A program made the translations under genes and the position numbers. Under the pieces are notes generated by a model that saw only the letters and a program-made list of their open reading frames with translations, made no database searches and was not told the origin of the DNA. Below, one piece after another: positions 43,176 to 54,300 of a DNA stretch of 64,000 nucleotides (its first letter is position 1; every line of letters begins with the position of its first letter). The stretch is from positions 3,100,001 through 3,164,000 of the forward strand of contig BLLK01000047.1 in assembly GCA_021927905.1 (NCBI GenBank), given 5' to 3'. This DNA is from Chaetoceros tenuissimus (taxonomy: Eukaryota > Bacillariophyta > Thalassiosirophyceae > Chaetocerotales > Chaetocerotaceae).

Positions 43176-43694
43176 CTACTCTACAAGAACCAAAATTGGT
43201 TTCTGTGTTAAATCTTGGACCTTGCCTCCCATCGCAGTTGGTCTTTCCAGCCTAATTTTGTTTGCTTTCTTTAATTCAGCAAACTCAGCTTCATCATATA
43301 GTTCAAAAGTTCCATCACTCTTCTTCACCATGAACTTTCCATAGGATGCAAAAAAGTCTGGATAGTTTTTCATTTGATAAGCAGACAAGTATTCCTTTTG
43401 TGTAGCCTCCTTATTCTCTTGACTGCGTTTTTGTAATTCTTTAATGAAGGCATTATCTCCTGCAAGATCCTCGCATCCTTCTCCTTCACCATATGCGCAT
43501 TTGTTTGCTCTCAAAATTTTGCCCTCTGCTTTCTCGATTGCAGCAGCGTTTGCAATCTCGGGAGCCAATGAAGATGAGAAAGCTGCAATTCCAGCTGTTG
43601 ATAGTATTTGAACGAATTCATGTCTACTAGTTGTTCCAAAGGCTGCAGCTGCTTTAAAGAGCGACAAGATCGAAACAATATTGAGAAGTTTCAT
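43176..43694 (-). CDS. Small plastid (probably thylakoid-lumen) protein of unknown function
   Basis: Single exon, 172 residues. MKLLNIVSILSLFKAAAA|FGT is a signal peptide followed by Phe (plastid import). A second hydrophobic stretch (ILSTAGIAAFSSSLAPEIANA|AA) looks like a Sec-type lumenal signal, without twin arginines. The mature part is about 120 residues, helical and charged, with one Cys pair (KCAYGEGEGCE) and a region SYGKFMVKKSDGTFELYDEAEF. I do not recognise a named family. An extrinsic photosystem subunit is a possibility, not a claim. The stop is 45 bp from that of the convergent sulfotransferase-like gene. Confidence 0.78.
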   Translation of the reverse strand: MKLLNIVSILSLFKAAAAFGTTSRHEFVQILSTAGIAAFSSSLAPEIANAAAIEKAEGKILRANKCAYGEGEGCEDLAGDNAFIKELQKRSQENKEATQKEYLSAYQMKNYPDFFASYGKFMVKKSDGTFELYDEAEFAELKKANKIRLERPTAMGGKVQDLTQKPILVLVE

Positions 43695-44048
43695 GACTAT
43701 GTAGGTTTGATGAGATAAGTCTAAGGTATTTTTATAATACAGATGTGAAGAGTTTATTTTGATAGAGTTGCAAAAAGTGATGTGGAAAGTGGAAAGAAAC
43801 CTTTCATACCTGCAGTTCGTACGTACGCATTAGATATTTCTCTTTTTTAGTGTTAGCATCAAATTCCACCCCTTCTAAAAATGGAATGCTTCTTGCATGT
43901 GGTTAAACAGCAAATTCCATCATCGTCAACCGTAACCATCAAAAAGAACAAAATAGGCGAGAATTTTAATGGAAAATGCGTTCCATTCATAACTGCATCT
44001 TCATCTACTACAGTATAGCTAGTTCAGAGTAATAGAACTAATCACACA
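43695..44048. other. Divergent intergenic stretch
   Basis: About 350 bases between the lumenal-protein gene (minus) and FUN14 gene (plus). It contains GTACGTACG near 43819. No gene seen. Confidence 0.5.
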
Positions 44049-44579
44049 ATGACTTCCAAAGATGAGAGTGATCCGGTGAATCAGATGCTGGATAAGGTTA
44101 GACCCTATGCTGCTAAGCTCACCTTCGGATCTATTGTAGGGTACTGGTGAGAACACTTTTTTCTTCTTTGATGATGATATTCTATTCGCTTCGCAATGAC
44201 TCATGTGTTTTCATCAAAAGTTCTGGAGCAGCTGCAAAGAAAATTGGAAGATTTATTGCTGTAGTTGTGGGAATGGGTTTCATCTGTATTCAATCTGGTG
44301 AGTCTTTTCAATATCTTGAACATATGAGTTCTCAACATTGAAAGACATAATAGACTCATTTTCTATTTTATAAAAGCATCCTACTCTGGATATGTTTCTG
44401 TTGACTGGAAGCAAGTACAAGATGATGCTATTGCAAAGGTTGATGTAGATGGGGACGGTGAATTGACTGTGGCTGATGCAAAGCATTATTGGAAGAAGGT
44501 GAAGAAGATCTTGACTTACAATGTTCCATCTGCTGGAGGTTTCTCTTTGGGTTTCCTTTATGGATTACAGTCAAACTAA
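44049..44579 (+). CDS. FUN14-domain mitochondrial/plastid membrane protein
   Basis: Exons 44049-44146, 44221-44297 and 44377-44579 encode 125 residues. The spliced product has the FUN14 pattern: LTFGSIVGYCSGAAAKKIGRF, a Gly-rich span (VVVGMGFICIQS), YVSVDWKQV and a C-terminal GFSLGFLYGLQSN span. An EF-hand-like DVDGDGELTVADA sits between the spans. FUN14 family proteins are outer-mitochondrial-membrane proteins; FUNDC1 acts in mitophagy in animals, while plant and algal members are little known. Both introns end in AAAAG rather than CAG/TAG; these acceptors are required to rebuild GYCSG and QSASYSG. No canonical LIR motif is obvious near the N-terminus. Confidence 0.9.
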
Positions 44580-44668
44580 AAGATAAAAGATGATAATATA
44601 GTAATGGGAAAATGAAAACAATGATTGATTTATATTTTAGACCCACTAATTATACGTATTCAGTTTGC

Positions 44669-46892
44669 TTAGTCACATTTGACTGCAGCATAAATCTTTC
44701 TACAAAACCAAAATGAACTGATCAAACCAATGCCTCCGCAATATAAGCCGAATGCAAAGCAGATCAAAGCCATATATGATATATAGACAGTGATGGAGAG
44801 GATACCGACTAATTCTAGTTTTGTAACCAAGTACCAAATAGAGTACACGAATAGATAGAAACTCGTGGCTGCCCCATTGAAAAATGACTTCCACCACCAT
44901 CTGTGATCTTCATTACATAGCTGGCAATAGCACATTACCATTGATGTTGTCGAGCATGAAAGAGTAAAGACAAACCCAACAATAATCAAGAATCCCATAA
45001 TGTAGTAAATTTGATTGATCCAAAGGGCATTCATGATGAAAGATAATTCAATTGCCACAGACGCAAAAGGCAGTATGCCTGCAAGAAGTGAGCAGTGAGG
45101 AAACTTCACAAACCAACTATTTGAATCCGGAACGAATCTTGCGATTTGAGTAGTTTTTGTAGGCACTTCGATTGGTGCAGATTTGTACCCAAAGAAAGCT
45201 CCTACAAATACCAAGGGAGCACTCACACAGACCCATAGTAAAAACATTGTGAGAATAGTCCAAAAAGAAACAGCTGCTGACGCCTTTCCGAGAGCCAAGT
45301 GCAGAAACAAGTTCAAAGCAACAAAAAGAGTGAATAAAGCTCCTGGAAATGCTGCTGCTGTCATGAGTGTTGTTCTCTTCCAAGCTTTTCCGTTGAAGAA
45401 TTTGTATAGCTTTGCTGAAAAGAAACCTGCTACACTTCCAGACAGAATGTACAAAACGATGATGTAGCTTAGTGTCTGCCCCTTTTTCATTGGATTCATG
45501 AGTCTCAGTGCAGAGGCAACCAATGTCAAGAAGACAGCAGTTCCAATCTGAAGACCAGTTCCAACGCTCACACTGAGTAATGTCCTTCCTCTACTAGGAG
45601 GTCGAAAGACGTCACCATGAACTAATTTCCATCCAGACTCTTCCATAATCGTCACTCCATCGCTTTGCAAGTCGCCTCCCATAGCAACACCAACATCGTT
45701 ATACTGAGCAATGTCCTTTTTCAGCGCACGCACCATGATGACCACCACCACTCCTGTCAACATGAATGCAATCATTAGAGAATTAACGATTGCAAAATAG
45801 TGAATCTCGCTATCAGGAGTTTCCATCATGTAAATATCCCAACGATCTGCCCAAGTAATGTCTGACTTTTGGAAGGATACTTCGTAACTGTACAAAATAC
45901 TGACATCATTTCCGGCTGAATCTGTTTTGAGAGGTTGGAAGTTCTCGTGCTTATTTGTAAGCGTTGATGCCGCGCTATTACATTCTTGCCTATCTTGCTT
46001 GATAGAAACAGGAACAACATCGAAACCTGTGATCTGGATTTTATTTGGTGACGACTGTACCGAAGTTTCATCATTATAATAAATGACAAATCTCAAATGA
46101 TTGTAAATGTAATATCCTACATCTGACGGTGATTTGCCCTCATTATTATCGCTTGGACTATGCTTGAAACCAATTGGAAATCCTCTCAATGCGTAATTTC
46201 TTGTCTTTGATCTAACCAAAATAGGAAGTGAATCTAATGAAAAATGAACTCTATACTGCTTGTCGACCAACTTTTTCAGGAACTTGATGCCTTTTGAATT
46301 CACTGATTGTTGGCATAATGGTGTACATTTTTTATCTTTGAGCGCATGAACAGCATAGCTTTGTCGGAATCCGTGAGAGCTGATTCTAATATTGTAAGAA
46401 ATGAATATCTTCAAACTTCAATTTTTCTTACCTTGTCAACTGCGTAGATTGCGATCCCATTAGTTTCTGTCCAAGATTTTTCTTTTTGATTTTGACATTA
46501 TCACCACCAGTCATGTTTTCAATCTCAGCTTTATTAGGAGCGCGACAAGTCCCAGGCATTGAAAAATATTTTACAGGAAGTTGAGTTTTTCTTGATTCGA
46601 CATATTCTACAAATACAGGTATGAGCTCATTTTCATCGTATTCAGTGGGCGTCGCTCCTGGAAATAAAAGCGAAGTGAAACTTCCTTTGATACCACCGTA
46701 CTCATCAGGGTGTTTCTTTCGCATATGCAATGGCTTCTTCTTATTGAGATGCTGTTTTCTGAGCAATGCTGCATCTTTTGTCATTGACACGTGATCATTT
46801 GCTGATACCAGTGGCAGTGAGTGTAATGACAGCGATATCAAAGATAGAAATAGTAGGAATGCTGAAGAACTGTATTTTTTGATTTGTGGCAT
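44669..46892 (-). CDS. Nonaspanin / TM9 superfamily (EMP70) protein
   Basis: Exons 46432-46892 and 44669-46385 (minus), 46-nt phase-2 intron, 725 residues. ATG 46892 is chosen because it begins a signal peptide (SSSAFLLFLSLISLSLHSLPLVSA); in-frame ATGs exist upstream. The ectodomain has LPVKYFSMPGTC and KTRNYALRGFPIGF, typical of TM9 proteins, and the nine-span membrane domain begins at YFAIVNSLMIAFMLTGVV. Other family hallmarks are the DVFRPPSRGRTLLSVSVGTGLQ segment, HLALG and FGYKSAPIEVP. TM9 proteins reside in Golgi and endosomes and help sort membrane proteins with Gly-rich membrane spans. The C-terminus ends KCD. Confidence 0.93.
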
Positions 46893-47237
46893 CCTGTCGC
46901 TACGACTGAAAGATTCAACTCCTGCAACCATCGTTCTTCTTCCACTATAGAATAAAGTAAGCTTAGGAAAACTGTTTGGTGGAGGAACTGGTTGAATTCC
47001 TCTTATATCACTATGCTTTGTTATTGTTTGTTTGGAATTGTTATGATTCTTCAATTCAAATAACAATGTTGCTAAAATTCAAATGCCATCTCAATCGCAG
47101 AGAACACCGCTTATCAAAGTATGGGCAGTCTTTAGCAAATAATAGGCTGTGAGCCTCCTACACCAAAGTTCCAATGAAGCATAGTAGCATAGTAGAAACA
47201 ATATGTTATAAAAATAGCTTGTTATGCTTAGATAGTC

Positions 47238-48479
47238 CTACTCGAAAGCAAATGGAACTACTATAGAACGATCTTCACTGCCTTCTCCAAAGTTTAAATT
47301 CTTGAGATTTTCAAAGATTGTCAATTTGATATCAGATGCAGCATCTTCGAAAACTGGTCTATCAGCTTCATCATATCCAATGACTCCTCTAAAATCTTCG
47401 GGATCTGCTTTAAGTGTATCGCATACACCAATGACATCATCTACATCACCGTCTTCATCAATTTCAATTCGACAAGCCAAGTAGCCGCATACTCTTCCAA
47501 TTTCTCCGCTTGCCAGAGTTTCTACAATTGGTTGTAATGCTTCATCTAACATTGTATTCATGCTTTCTACTTGAGTCTCATCCCAACTTCCAAACCAGCA
47601 AACTTCAGGTTGATTGAACCAACCATGAATTGCTATTCTTCCTTTTCTAGGATCATTGCCAAAAGACTTTACTAAGTTTACTCCATGTGGAACCCTAGGA
47701 TCGAATACAATACATCTACCTAGAGGTGAGGCTGGAATGTAACGCATAATATTTCCAGTTTCCATTCCCATTGATCCATCAAATCCTTTCCATAGTTCTG
47801 TTATCTTTGATTTCAACATAATTGTTTCACCACCTTGAAAATCACCTTCGTTGGATAAAGAAAGCACAAATGCCAGTGGCCCATGAGGAGCATCTGTGTG
47901 CAAGTTTTGCATATCGCCATTGGTATACATGGATATCCAAGGCGGGGTTATCGCAGTCAACCCAACCGACCTTCCAAGTGCAGTCAGCTCTTCGACCAAA
48001 TTAGAAAAATCATCATCTGTAAAGAAATTATTGGATTGAATTCTTTTCAATGAATATTGTGTTTGAGCTTCTGTAGCCTCTTTTTCACCTTCAATCATGA
48101 ATTCTTCATCATTAGATACTGCTGATTCTTCCTGAGATGATGTTACATCTCCTACATTTACATACCATGGATCCCACATAAATCTATTAGAATCGGGCTG
48201 TCTGGGATCTTTGAAATGTTCATCATAGTATTGTCTTAGTTGCTTTGAAATTGGTTCAAGATCGTTTGTCGACATGACTTGTGTGTAATCACATTCTGGA
48301 AGACTCTTTTCAAGTTGAAATTTTGGACCATCAGTCTCTACATCAATATTGAAAGCAGATGCAGTTTCTTGATGCAATTTGGTGGAATGGATATGTTTGA
48401 AAGAATGATGTCTCGTGGTAAATGCATGACTTGAACTGGAAGACAATAGCACCGCGAGCAAAACCTTTGAGCTATACAT
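47238..48479 (-). CDS. Plastid-targeted 2-oxoglutarate/Fe(II) oxygenase-like protein
   Basis: Single exon; ATG 48479 (residue 11 of the frame open to 48509) gives 413 residues and begins MYSSKVLLAVLLSSSSSHA|FTT, a signal peptide plus Phe. The double-stranded beta-helix core shows the iron ligands H-x-D (NLHTDAPHG) and a distal His (DPRVPHGVNLV), then an Arg-containing strand (GRIAIHGWF) for 2-oxoglutarate. GGETIML lies between. This pattern resembles prolyl-4-hydroxylase-like oxygenases; the substrate is unknown. The C-terminal ~110 residues are acidic and not assigned. Confidence 0.8.
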   Translation of the reverse strand: MYSSKVLLAVLLSSSSSHAFTTRHHSFKHIHSTKLHQETASAFNIDVETDGPKFQLEKSLPECDYTQVMSTNDLEPISKQLRQYYDEHFKDPRQPDSNRFMWDPWYVNVGDVTSSQEESAVSNDEEFMIEGEKEATEAQTQYSLKRIQSNNFFTDDDFSNLVEELTALGRSVGLTAITPPWISMYTNGDMQNLHTDAPHGPLAFVLSLSNEGDFQGGETIMLKSKITELWKGFDGSMGMETGNIMRYIPASPLGRCIVFDPRVPHGVNLVKSFGNDPRKGRIAIHGWFNQPEVCWFGSWDETQVESMNTMLDEALQPIVETLASGEIGRVCGYLACRIEIDEDGDVDDVIGVCDTLKADPEDFRGVIGYDEADRPVFEDAASDIKLTIFENLKNLNFGEGSEDRSIVVPFAFE

Positions 48480-48902
48480 TATCATAATGAAAGAGAGGCT
48501 TTGGAACACAATAAGTGTACAATTGGGTGTATCGAATGTAATTTATCTTAATGCTTTGATGTATTTGATAAGGAGTAATCGTACTCTTTGATGATTGCGT
48601 GGAGCGTGGAGAAAGGAGAAATGAGTGGTTACGCTTACCCGTTACGTCACCGTTTCTAATTGACTCTATACAGTTTCCAATGACTATCCGTGCAAAGCAG
48701 CGAGCAAAAACGAAGCGGACATTCGATCCTTCCATGTATTTTTAGTAATTGAGGAGTTAGACTGAGTGAAAGCACTAGGCTTAGATTCTAATAAGCTAGC
48801 ACAATAGTATTATAGATCTACAGAAAATCTACACATAGCTGACGTTGGAGCTGACCTTCCTGTGAAAGAATTTGCAAGCAGTAAAAGAGACGACGAAGCA
48901 AA
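48480..48902. other. Divergent intergenic stretch between 2OG oxygenase and TAF9
   Basis: About 420 bases presumed to hold both promoters. It includes TACGTCA near 48644, a CRE-like hexamer. No gene, RNA or repeat is recognised. Confidence 0.45.
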
Positions 48903-49772
48903 ATGGCGGATCCTGCAACATCAACAACCCCAACAAATACTGCTTCCAAAGCGCCAGCTGCAGCTAAGAAGAAGAAACCACCAGCAAAAAGAAAAAAGCC
49001 TGCCAAAAGTAAATCAGCTGCTGCTGCAACTGCTCTCTTGAATAGCAGCGCCAAGGCACAATATAAAAAACTACTAGAAGAGCGTGAAGCTGCTATTAAT
49101 GATGCGGCATGGTTATCCAAAGCTCCTTCTCCCAATGAGGAAAATACAACTACTGACTTTAGCGAAAAATTAAAATCGCCTTCATTTTTGGATCATGATT
49201 TCGAGATTGTTCAAAAAGCCCTTCTCAACAATGGTCTGACAATGGAAGACGTTACTCTCGAAAGTTTTGATACTCTTCTTGAACAAGCCCGAAGATATGC
49301 AATGGTTCTAATCACTGATGCAGCTGATTATGCTATTCATTGTCATGGTAATGAAGGTATCACTGTAGCTGACATTAAGTTAGCAAGAGAGATGCAATCT
49401 GATAATTGCTTGGGGCAGTCCAATAGTGATAATTTGGAGCAGCTTTCTAGGATTGCAAATGAGACAAATAGAAAAGTGCTTCCTCCTATCCCTGAACATT
49501 GCTACAATGGAGTAGTTTTACCTGATTTGGAGTACACCTTATTGGGAAGGACTTATGATGTTGTTTGTAGAAGTGACGAGAAAGATAAAGTGGTTGATAG
49601 AAAAAGCAGTGAAGATAATGAAATGATTAGTGAAGGTCATGGTGCTGCAAGTCGAGATCAAAAAGGAGTTCCGTCTTTTGGGGCTAAGAGAGGTTCAAAA
49701 CAAGTGCAGATTAACATTACATCAACCAATTTGGATGGAGAGAGCAAAGCACAAGGAATGGACACATCGTGA
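48903..49772 (+). CDS. TAF9: TFIID subunit TAF9
   Basis: Single exon, 289 residues. The N-terminus is Ala/Lys/Pro-rich (KKKKPPAKRKKPAKSK), likely disordered and nuclear. A histone-fold domain spans about 88-165: IVQKALLNNGLTMEDVTLESF, LLEQARRYAMVLITDAADYA and GITVADIKLAREM. The conserved TAF9 follow-on LPPIPE...GVVLPDLEYTLLGRTYDVV, equivalent to the (L/I)P-x-I-...-G-x-x-LP-x-x-x-x-L segment, comes next. TAF9 pairs with TAF6 in TFIID and in SAGA. The C-terminal tail is acidic and unassigned. Confidence 0.92.
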   Translation: MADPATSTTPTNTASKAPAAAKKKKPPAKRKKPAKSKSAAAATALLNSSAKAQYKKLLEEREAAINDAAWLSKAPSPNEENTTTDFSEKLKSPSFLDHDFEIVQKALLNNGLTMEDVTLESFDTLLEQARRYAMVLITDAADYAIHCHGNEGITVADIKLAREMQSDNCLGQSNSDNLEQLSRIANETNRKVLPPIPEHCYNGVVLPDLEYTLLGRTYDVVCRSDEKDKVVDRKSSEDNEMISEGHGAASRDQKGVPSFGAKRGSKQVQINITSTNLDGESKAQGMDTS

Positions 49773-49854
49773 TTCCGGGGTATATAGATCTTTAATATTT
49801 TAAAAATGTACTTTATATTACACTGTCAAATATCTGTTCCTAACTCAATTTGAA

Positions 49855-51009
49855 CTATCTCTTTAGCTCTGAAACTTCTTCCTGAAATGTTCCCATATAC
49901 CGCTCTTGCACGTCAGCAATCTGTTCATATCCCCATTCACTATCAGTTTGCATAGCACATTGGAACATATCTTCGACACTATTTGACTGTTCTTCCTGGT
50001 TTCCTTTCATTCTACCAGTAAAAACGTATCCGTTCGACTTATCAATCCTTGCTACCAGTCTCCCGACACTTGCAGCATCATTTATATCTAATGGAATATA
50101 ACTTAATAAACTATAATCTTCAATGACTTCACAGAGCTCTTTGTGCATCTTATGATATCTTTTGTAAAACCTAGTATTTCTAGTCTTGAAACGTGCCTTG
50201 CGATAATCTTCGTCTTCCATGATGGCTCTTTCAGTTTCATCATCAAGATTTTCATTTTGATCTATTCCAACTCCATTACCTTCTAAAAATGGCAACAGCC
50301 GATCAAGTTCTTGGCATTCCATGAAGAAATCCAAGTTGAAAGGAATACTATCTTCGCCATAGCCACCAAGTAAATCTATTTTACTCAAAACATTGACTGC
50401 AGGTAATTCCAATCTAAGCATGGTTGTAGTACTCAGTAATGCAGCAGAAATAAATTTTGATGGATCAGCACAGCTATGCGCATCTACAAGATGAACAGAC
50501 ACAAGTCTCAAATCCATCTCCTTTACAAGTGTTTCAAGAATAGTTTGAACGCTTGTGTTGTGTGTATACAGTTCCACTTGTCCTGGAAAGTCAAAAAGCA
50601 AATATGGTGGTGGGGAACCCTCATTCTTTTGACAATATTCTTCTATTCGTTCATTAAGCATTTTGACAAGTGTTGATACATGGTGACAAATATATTCTAG
50701 ACAATAAATCAATCCACCATTAGGACCAAGTTCGAGTTCTGTCATGACTGAAGATAGATTGATGATATCTTCTGACGCATCCAATAAAACATCATAAGGG
50801 AGATGTGATGATTTATTTTCTTCTTGATTCTCAGATGAAGTTTCTTTTTCTTCGTCAACGTTGTCCTCGTGACCAAATTCATTTGCGGGGTCCAAGTTGA
50901 CAACAAGAGTTTCTCTGCCAATGCAACGAAGATATTGTTGCATTCCATTGCAGTACGTGGTCTTCCCCGCGCCTGGGTGGCCAACCACAACTTGTCCGTA
51001 CAACACCAT
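49855..51009 (-). CDS. GPN2: GPN-loop GTPase, GPN2-like
   Basis: Single exon, 384 residues from ATG 51009 (MVLYGQVVVGHPG); the open frame continues upstream but without family sequence. Walker A GHPGAGKTTYC (10-20), the DPANE switch, the insertion defining the family LGPNGGLIYC (near 93) and LFDFPGQVELYTH (Walker B/switch II) are intact. VLSKIDLL supplies the base-specificity motif. GPN GTPases are cytosolic dimers that assemble RNA polymerase II and help its nuclear import. The match to GPN2 rather than GPN3 rests on YDVLLDASEDI and overall length. It diverges from the PPR gene across 320 bp. Confidence 0.92.
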   Translation of the reverse strand: MVLYGQVVVGHPGAGKTTYCNGMQQYLRCIGRETLVVNLDPANEFGHEDNVDEEKETSSENQEENKSSHLPYDVLLDASEDIINLSSVMTELELGPNGGLIYCLEYICHHVSTLVKMLNERIEEYCQKNEGSPPPYLLFDFPGQVELYTHNTSVQTILETLVKEMDLRLVSVHLVDAHSCADPSKFISAALLSTTTMLRLELPAVNVLSKIDLLGGYGEDSIPFNLDFFMECQELDRLLPFLEGNGVGIDQNENLDDETERAIMEDEDYRKARFKTRNTRFYKRYHKMHKELCEVIEDYSLLSYIPLDINDAASVGRLVARIDKSNGYVFTGRMKGNQEEQSNSVEDMFQCAMQTDSEWGYEQIADVQERYMGTFQEEVSELKR

Positions 51010-51328
51010 ATTCGGTATAGAGATTAATGTTTCTGAAGTATAGATGGAGCTTTGTGCAATAAAACGTAGAATGAAGAATGTAGAATGGGTATGAATAATG
51101 AAAGTTTCCAATGTCGTTCGATGGTCGAAAGAAATATGAAAGAGATGCAAAAGGCGAAGAAACAGAGAAAGTCTTCCTCTTTTTCTCCCTTTCTTTTCCT
51201 TGCTCATATATAAAACCCGGACCAACGAAATCGTCTTTCACTTTTTCTTTACAACACACTTTCATTCATCTAATTTCCAAACTCTGTCAGTCTTCTATTG
51301 CAATAGTATATCATCATAGCTATCAGAT
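51010..51328. other. Divergent intergenic stretch between GPN2 and the PPR gene
   Basis: About 320 bases, presumed shared promoter region. The open frames seen on both strands are the upstream extensions of neighbouring genes. No other element recognised. Confidence 0.5.
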
Positions 51329-54300
51329 ATGTTGCGCAGTACAATAACGCGTAGACCTTGGCTAGCTCAAGTAAGGAATGGAAAGAGGAGCTTGAGATCA
51401 CTCCAAACTCATCAAAATGGTCCAAAGCAACTATCAACTTCAAATTTCTTTACAAATGTAAATTACAGCACGTCGACACCATTGAAAGAGGCACTTCAAG
51501 CTACATCTAACGATGACGACGTTCGTGAGCCTATGCATAATGTACCTGAAAGCATACTTCAACGACATGATCATGCATATGACGGAAAAGATGAATTTTC
51601 AGAACGAAAAAGGCAACTATTGCAATATTTACAAAATTCATTGTGGCATGATGTAGATCACATGATTGAGAAAATTCAACAAAAGAATCCAAAGAGATCT
51701 TTTATCAAGTTCAAAGTGAATGAATCTTCTTGGAAGAGGATCAAAACAGGTAAAAAATTTGTGCAAGAGAAGAATATGATGCGGTTACAAAAACGTAGAG
51801 AACGAAGAGGAGAAGATGAAGGTCTTACTATCGTACCAAGTGGTAACGAAGCATTGAGTGCCATAAATCTAGATGTTGTCGAGGAAAAGATTGCTGATGA
51901 TATTAATAATGATGATGGCCCAACTGAAATACCATCTTTGATGAGCTTACTAGAAGATGACACATTGTTTCCCAGTGCTACCGAGGAAAATGTTGAGGAA
52001 CAAATATCTACAGAAAAGAATCGCCTTTTGGCACTATTTGACGATTCAGATACAAGCACAAGTACTGGAGAAATAGGAAGCAAAACGAGAGAAGATAGCG
52101 CAAGTGTTAATTTGATGAATCTGTTGAATGATGATGGATTTTTCGATAAAATTGAATCTGAATCAAAAGCCAAGTCTGAAAGTAAAAGCCAGTCTAGTCT
52201 GTTGGATTTACTAGACGATGATTTATTTGCAGAAAGTCATGCATCTATGGATTCTGTAGATGCTGAAGTCGATAAATTGACGGGGAATAGTGATAGTAAT
52301 ACATCTCTTCTGGGCCTTTTGAGTGATGGTGAACCAAGTCAACAGGAGTCATCGAAAAATAATGCATCATCATCACTACTCGACTTATTAAATGAAGATG
52401 AATATTTGATGCCCAACACAGACGAAGCAGCGCAGAAGCAAACAATGCCAAATCACAAAGATACTGCCGAAATGAGTCTGCTTGAATTATTAGATAATGA
52501 TGAATGGAATGTAGATGATGTACAAGATACTAGCAATTATGGTTCTACCAACACAAAGATGGATGATTCAATACAGTCTGCAACATCGAAATCATTGGTT
52601 GACTTATTAGATAAAGAAGACTTTGTAGATGTTGAAAGTGATAATTTGCATGCATTTGTGGAAGAAGAAATTGAGGAGGTGATAGAGTCCTTCTCCATAA
52701 AAGATGTAGTTAGTAAGTGTCTTTCTCTTGTCAACATGATGAGAAAGAGCGAATGGGAACTTTGTGACAAGGCAGTAGAAGACATAAAGAGTGCTGTCAA
52801 AGAAAAAGAAGATGAACATGAAGAGGAACTACTTGCAGATCTTTTTGGTGAAAGTGAAGACACGGATGACGTAGTATTTGATCATGATAGGGGAGAGGAA
52901 TTTGTGGAAGAAATCATCAGTGGATCATCTGCAATGAAGTATTCTTTGAAAGCTAACGAATTCAATGTCCTTCTTTTGCACGTTGCCATGTCTTCGAGAA
53001 AAGATAAGGTGGAGAAGCTTCTAGATATCTACTTGCACATGAGTGAACTTGCGAAAAGTGGATGGAAAAATTCAGGACCAAATGGAGATACATATACGAT
53101 TTTATTATCTTTGTTTAATAGTATACCTGGTTGCAGCCAAATTGGATATGAAGTGTACTCACAGATGATGGAAAGAGTAATAGAAGTCTCAAAGGACGGC
53201 TCATCGGTCTTTGATGAAGAAAATCCCTTGCCTTTCAACGAGGAATGCTTAGATGCATCTATGCGAATGCTATTACGACGATTGGATATAGAAGGAGCTG
53301 AAAACTTAATGGACTTCGCTCTTAGTGATGCATCCAATGGTGTAAGGGTCAGTACATCTGCTTTTCAGATCATGCATTTGCTTTACAAGAGTGATAATGA
53401 ACAGGAGAAGGCTTTGAAATTAGTTGATGAATGTATAGAGGTACGTACAAATTTGAAGTTACATACAGTTATCCATTAGAGTTATTTTAATTTGATATTC
53501 TATTTAGGAAAATCGTGGTGATTGGGATGGTATTCATAAATATTTGTTGACAGCAGTCACTTGGCCAAGGCGAAATAGAGAAGGTCGAAAAATAGCAATC
53601 TCATCGTATGTAAATAGTATGATGGATACTTTAGAGGCTTGTGAAGAAAAGGGTATCTATGTGAAACCTGGAGTTTGGAGGAAAATGCTTGGAATATCTC
53701 GATATCTCGTCAATTCTGAAGGTGGTGTTCATTGGTCTTTGGTACATCGTTGCGTTAAATCTCTTACCTCCAGTAGTGAAGTCTCAAGAAATGGGGTAGA
53801 TGAGCGGCTTTTAGTGACCGGGTTGAAAGCTGCCGAGAAAATGAAAGACACGCAATTGGTTGCGGACCTCATATGTGGCGTTACCGATTCGCAATCCTTT
53901 GACTCATATGATATTGATAATCAAAAGCCATCACTAAAAATATCTCCCACAATCTATGCAAAAGCCATAAAATTTTGTGTTGAATTTGGGGCACCAAGTC
54001 AAGCAGACAGGATATTAACACATTCCTCACGTCAACAGTTGCCAACAAAATTTATTGCTGACTTTCACACTATGGTGCTGACAGGATATGCAAAGGCTGG
54101 TGACACAGCAAAGGCAGAACACCTACTACACCAAATGGAAATGGCAGGTATCGAAATCACGTAAGTTCATCATCCCTTACTTTTTCAATGGCTTCAAAGT
54201 TTGGTCCTAATTATATATTTGTTATAGAGAATCTACTCGAAGTGCATACATGTATGCTCTTGCTATCAGCGGTCAACACAATAAAGTCATGACAGATTTA

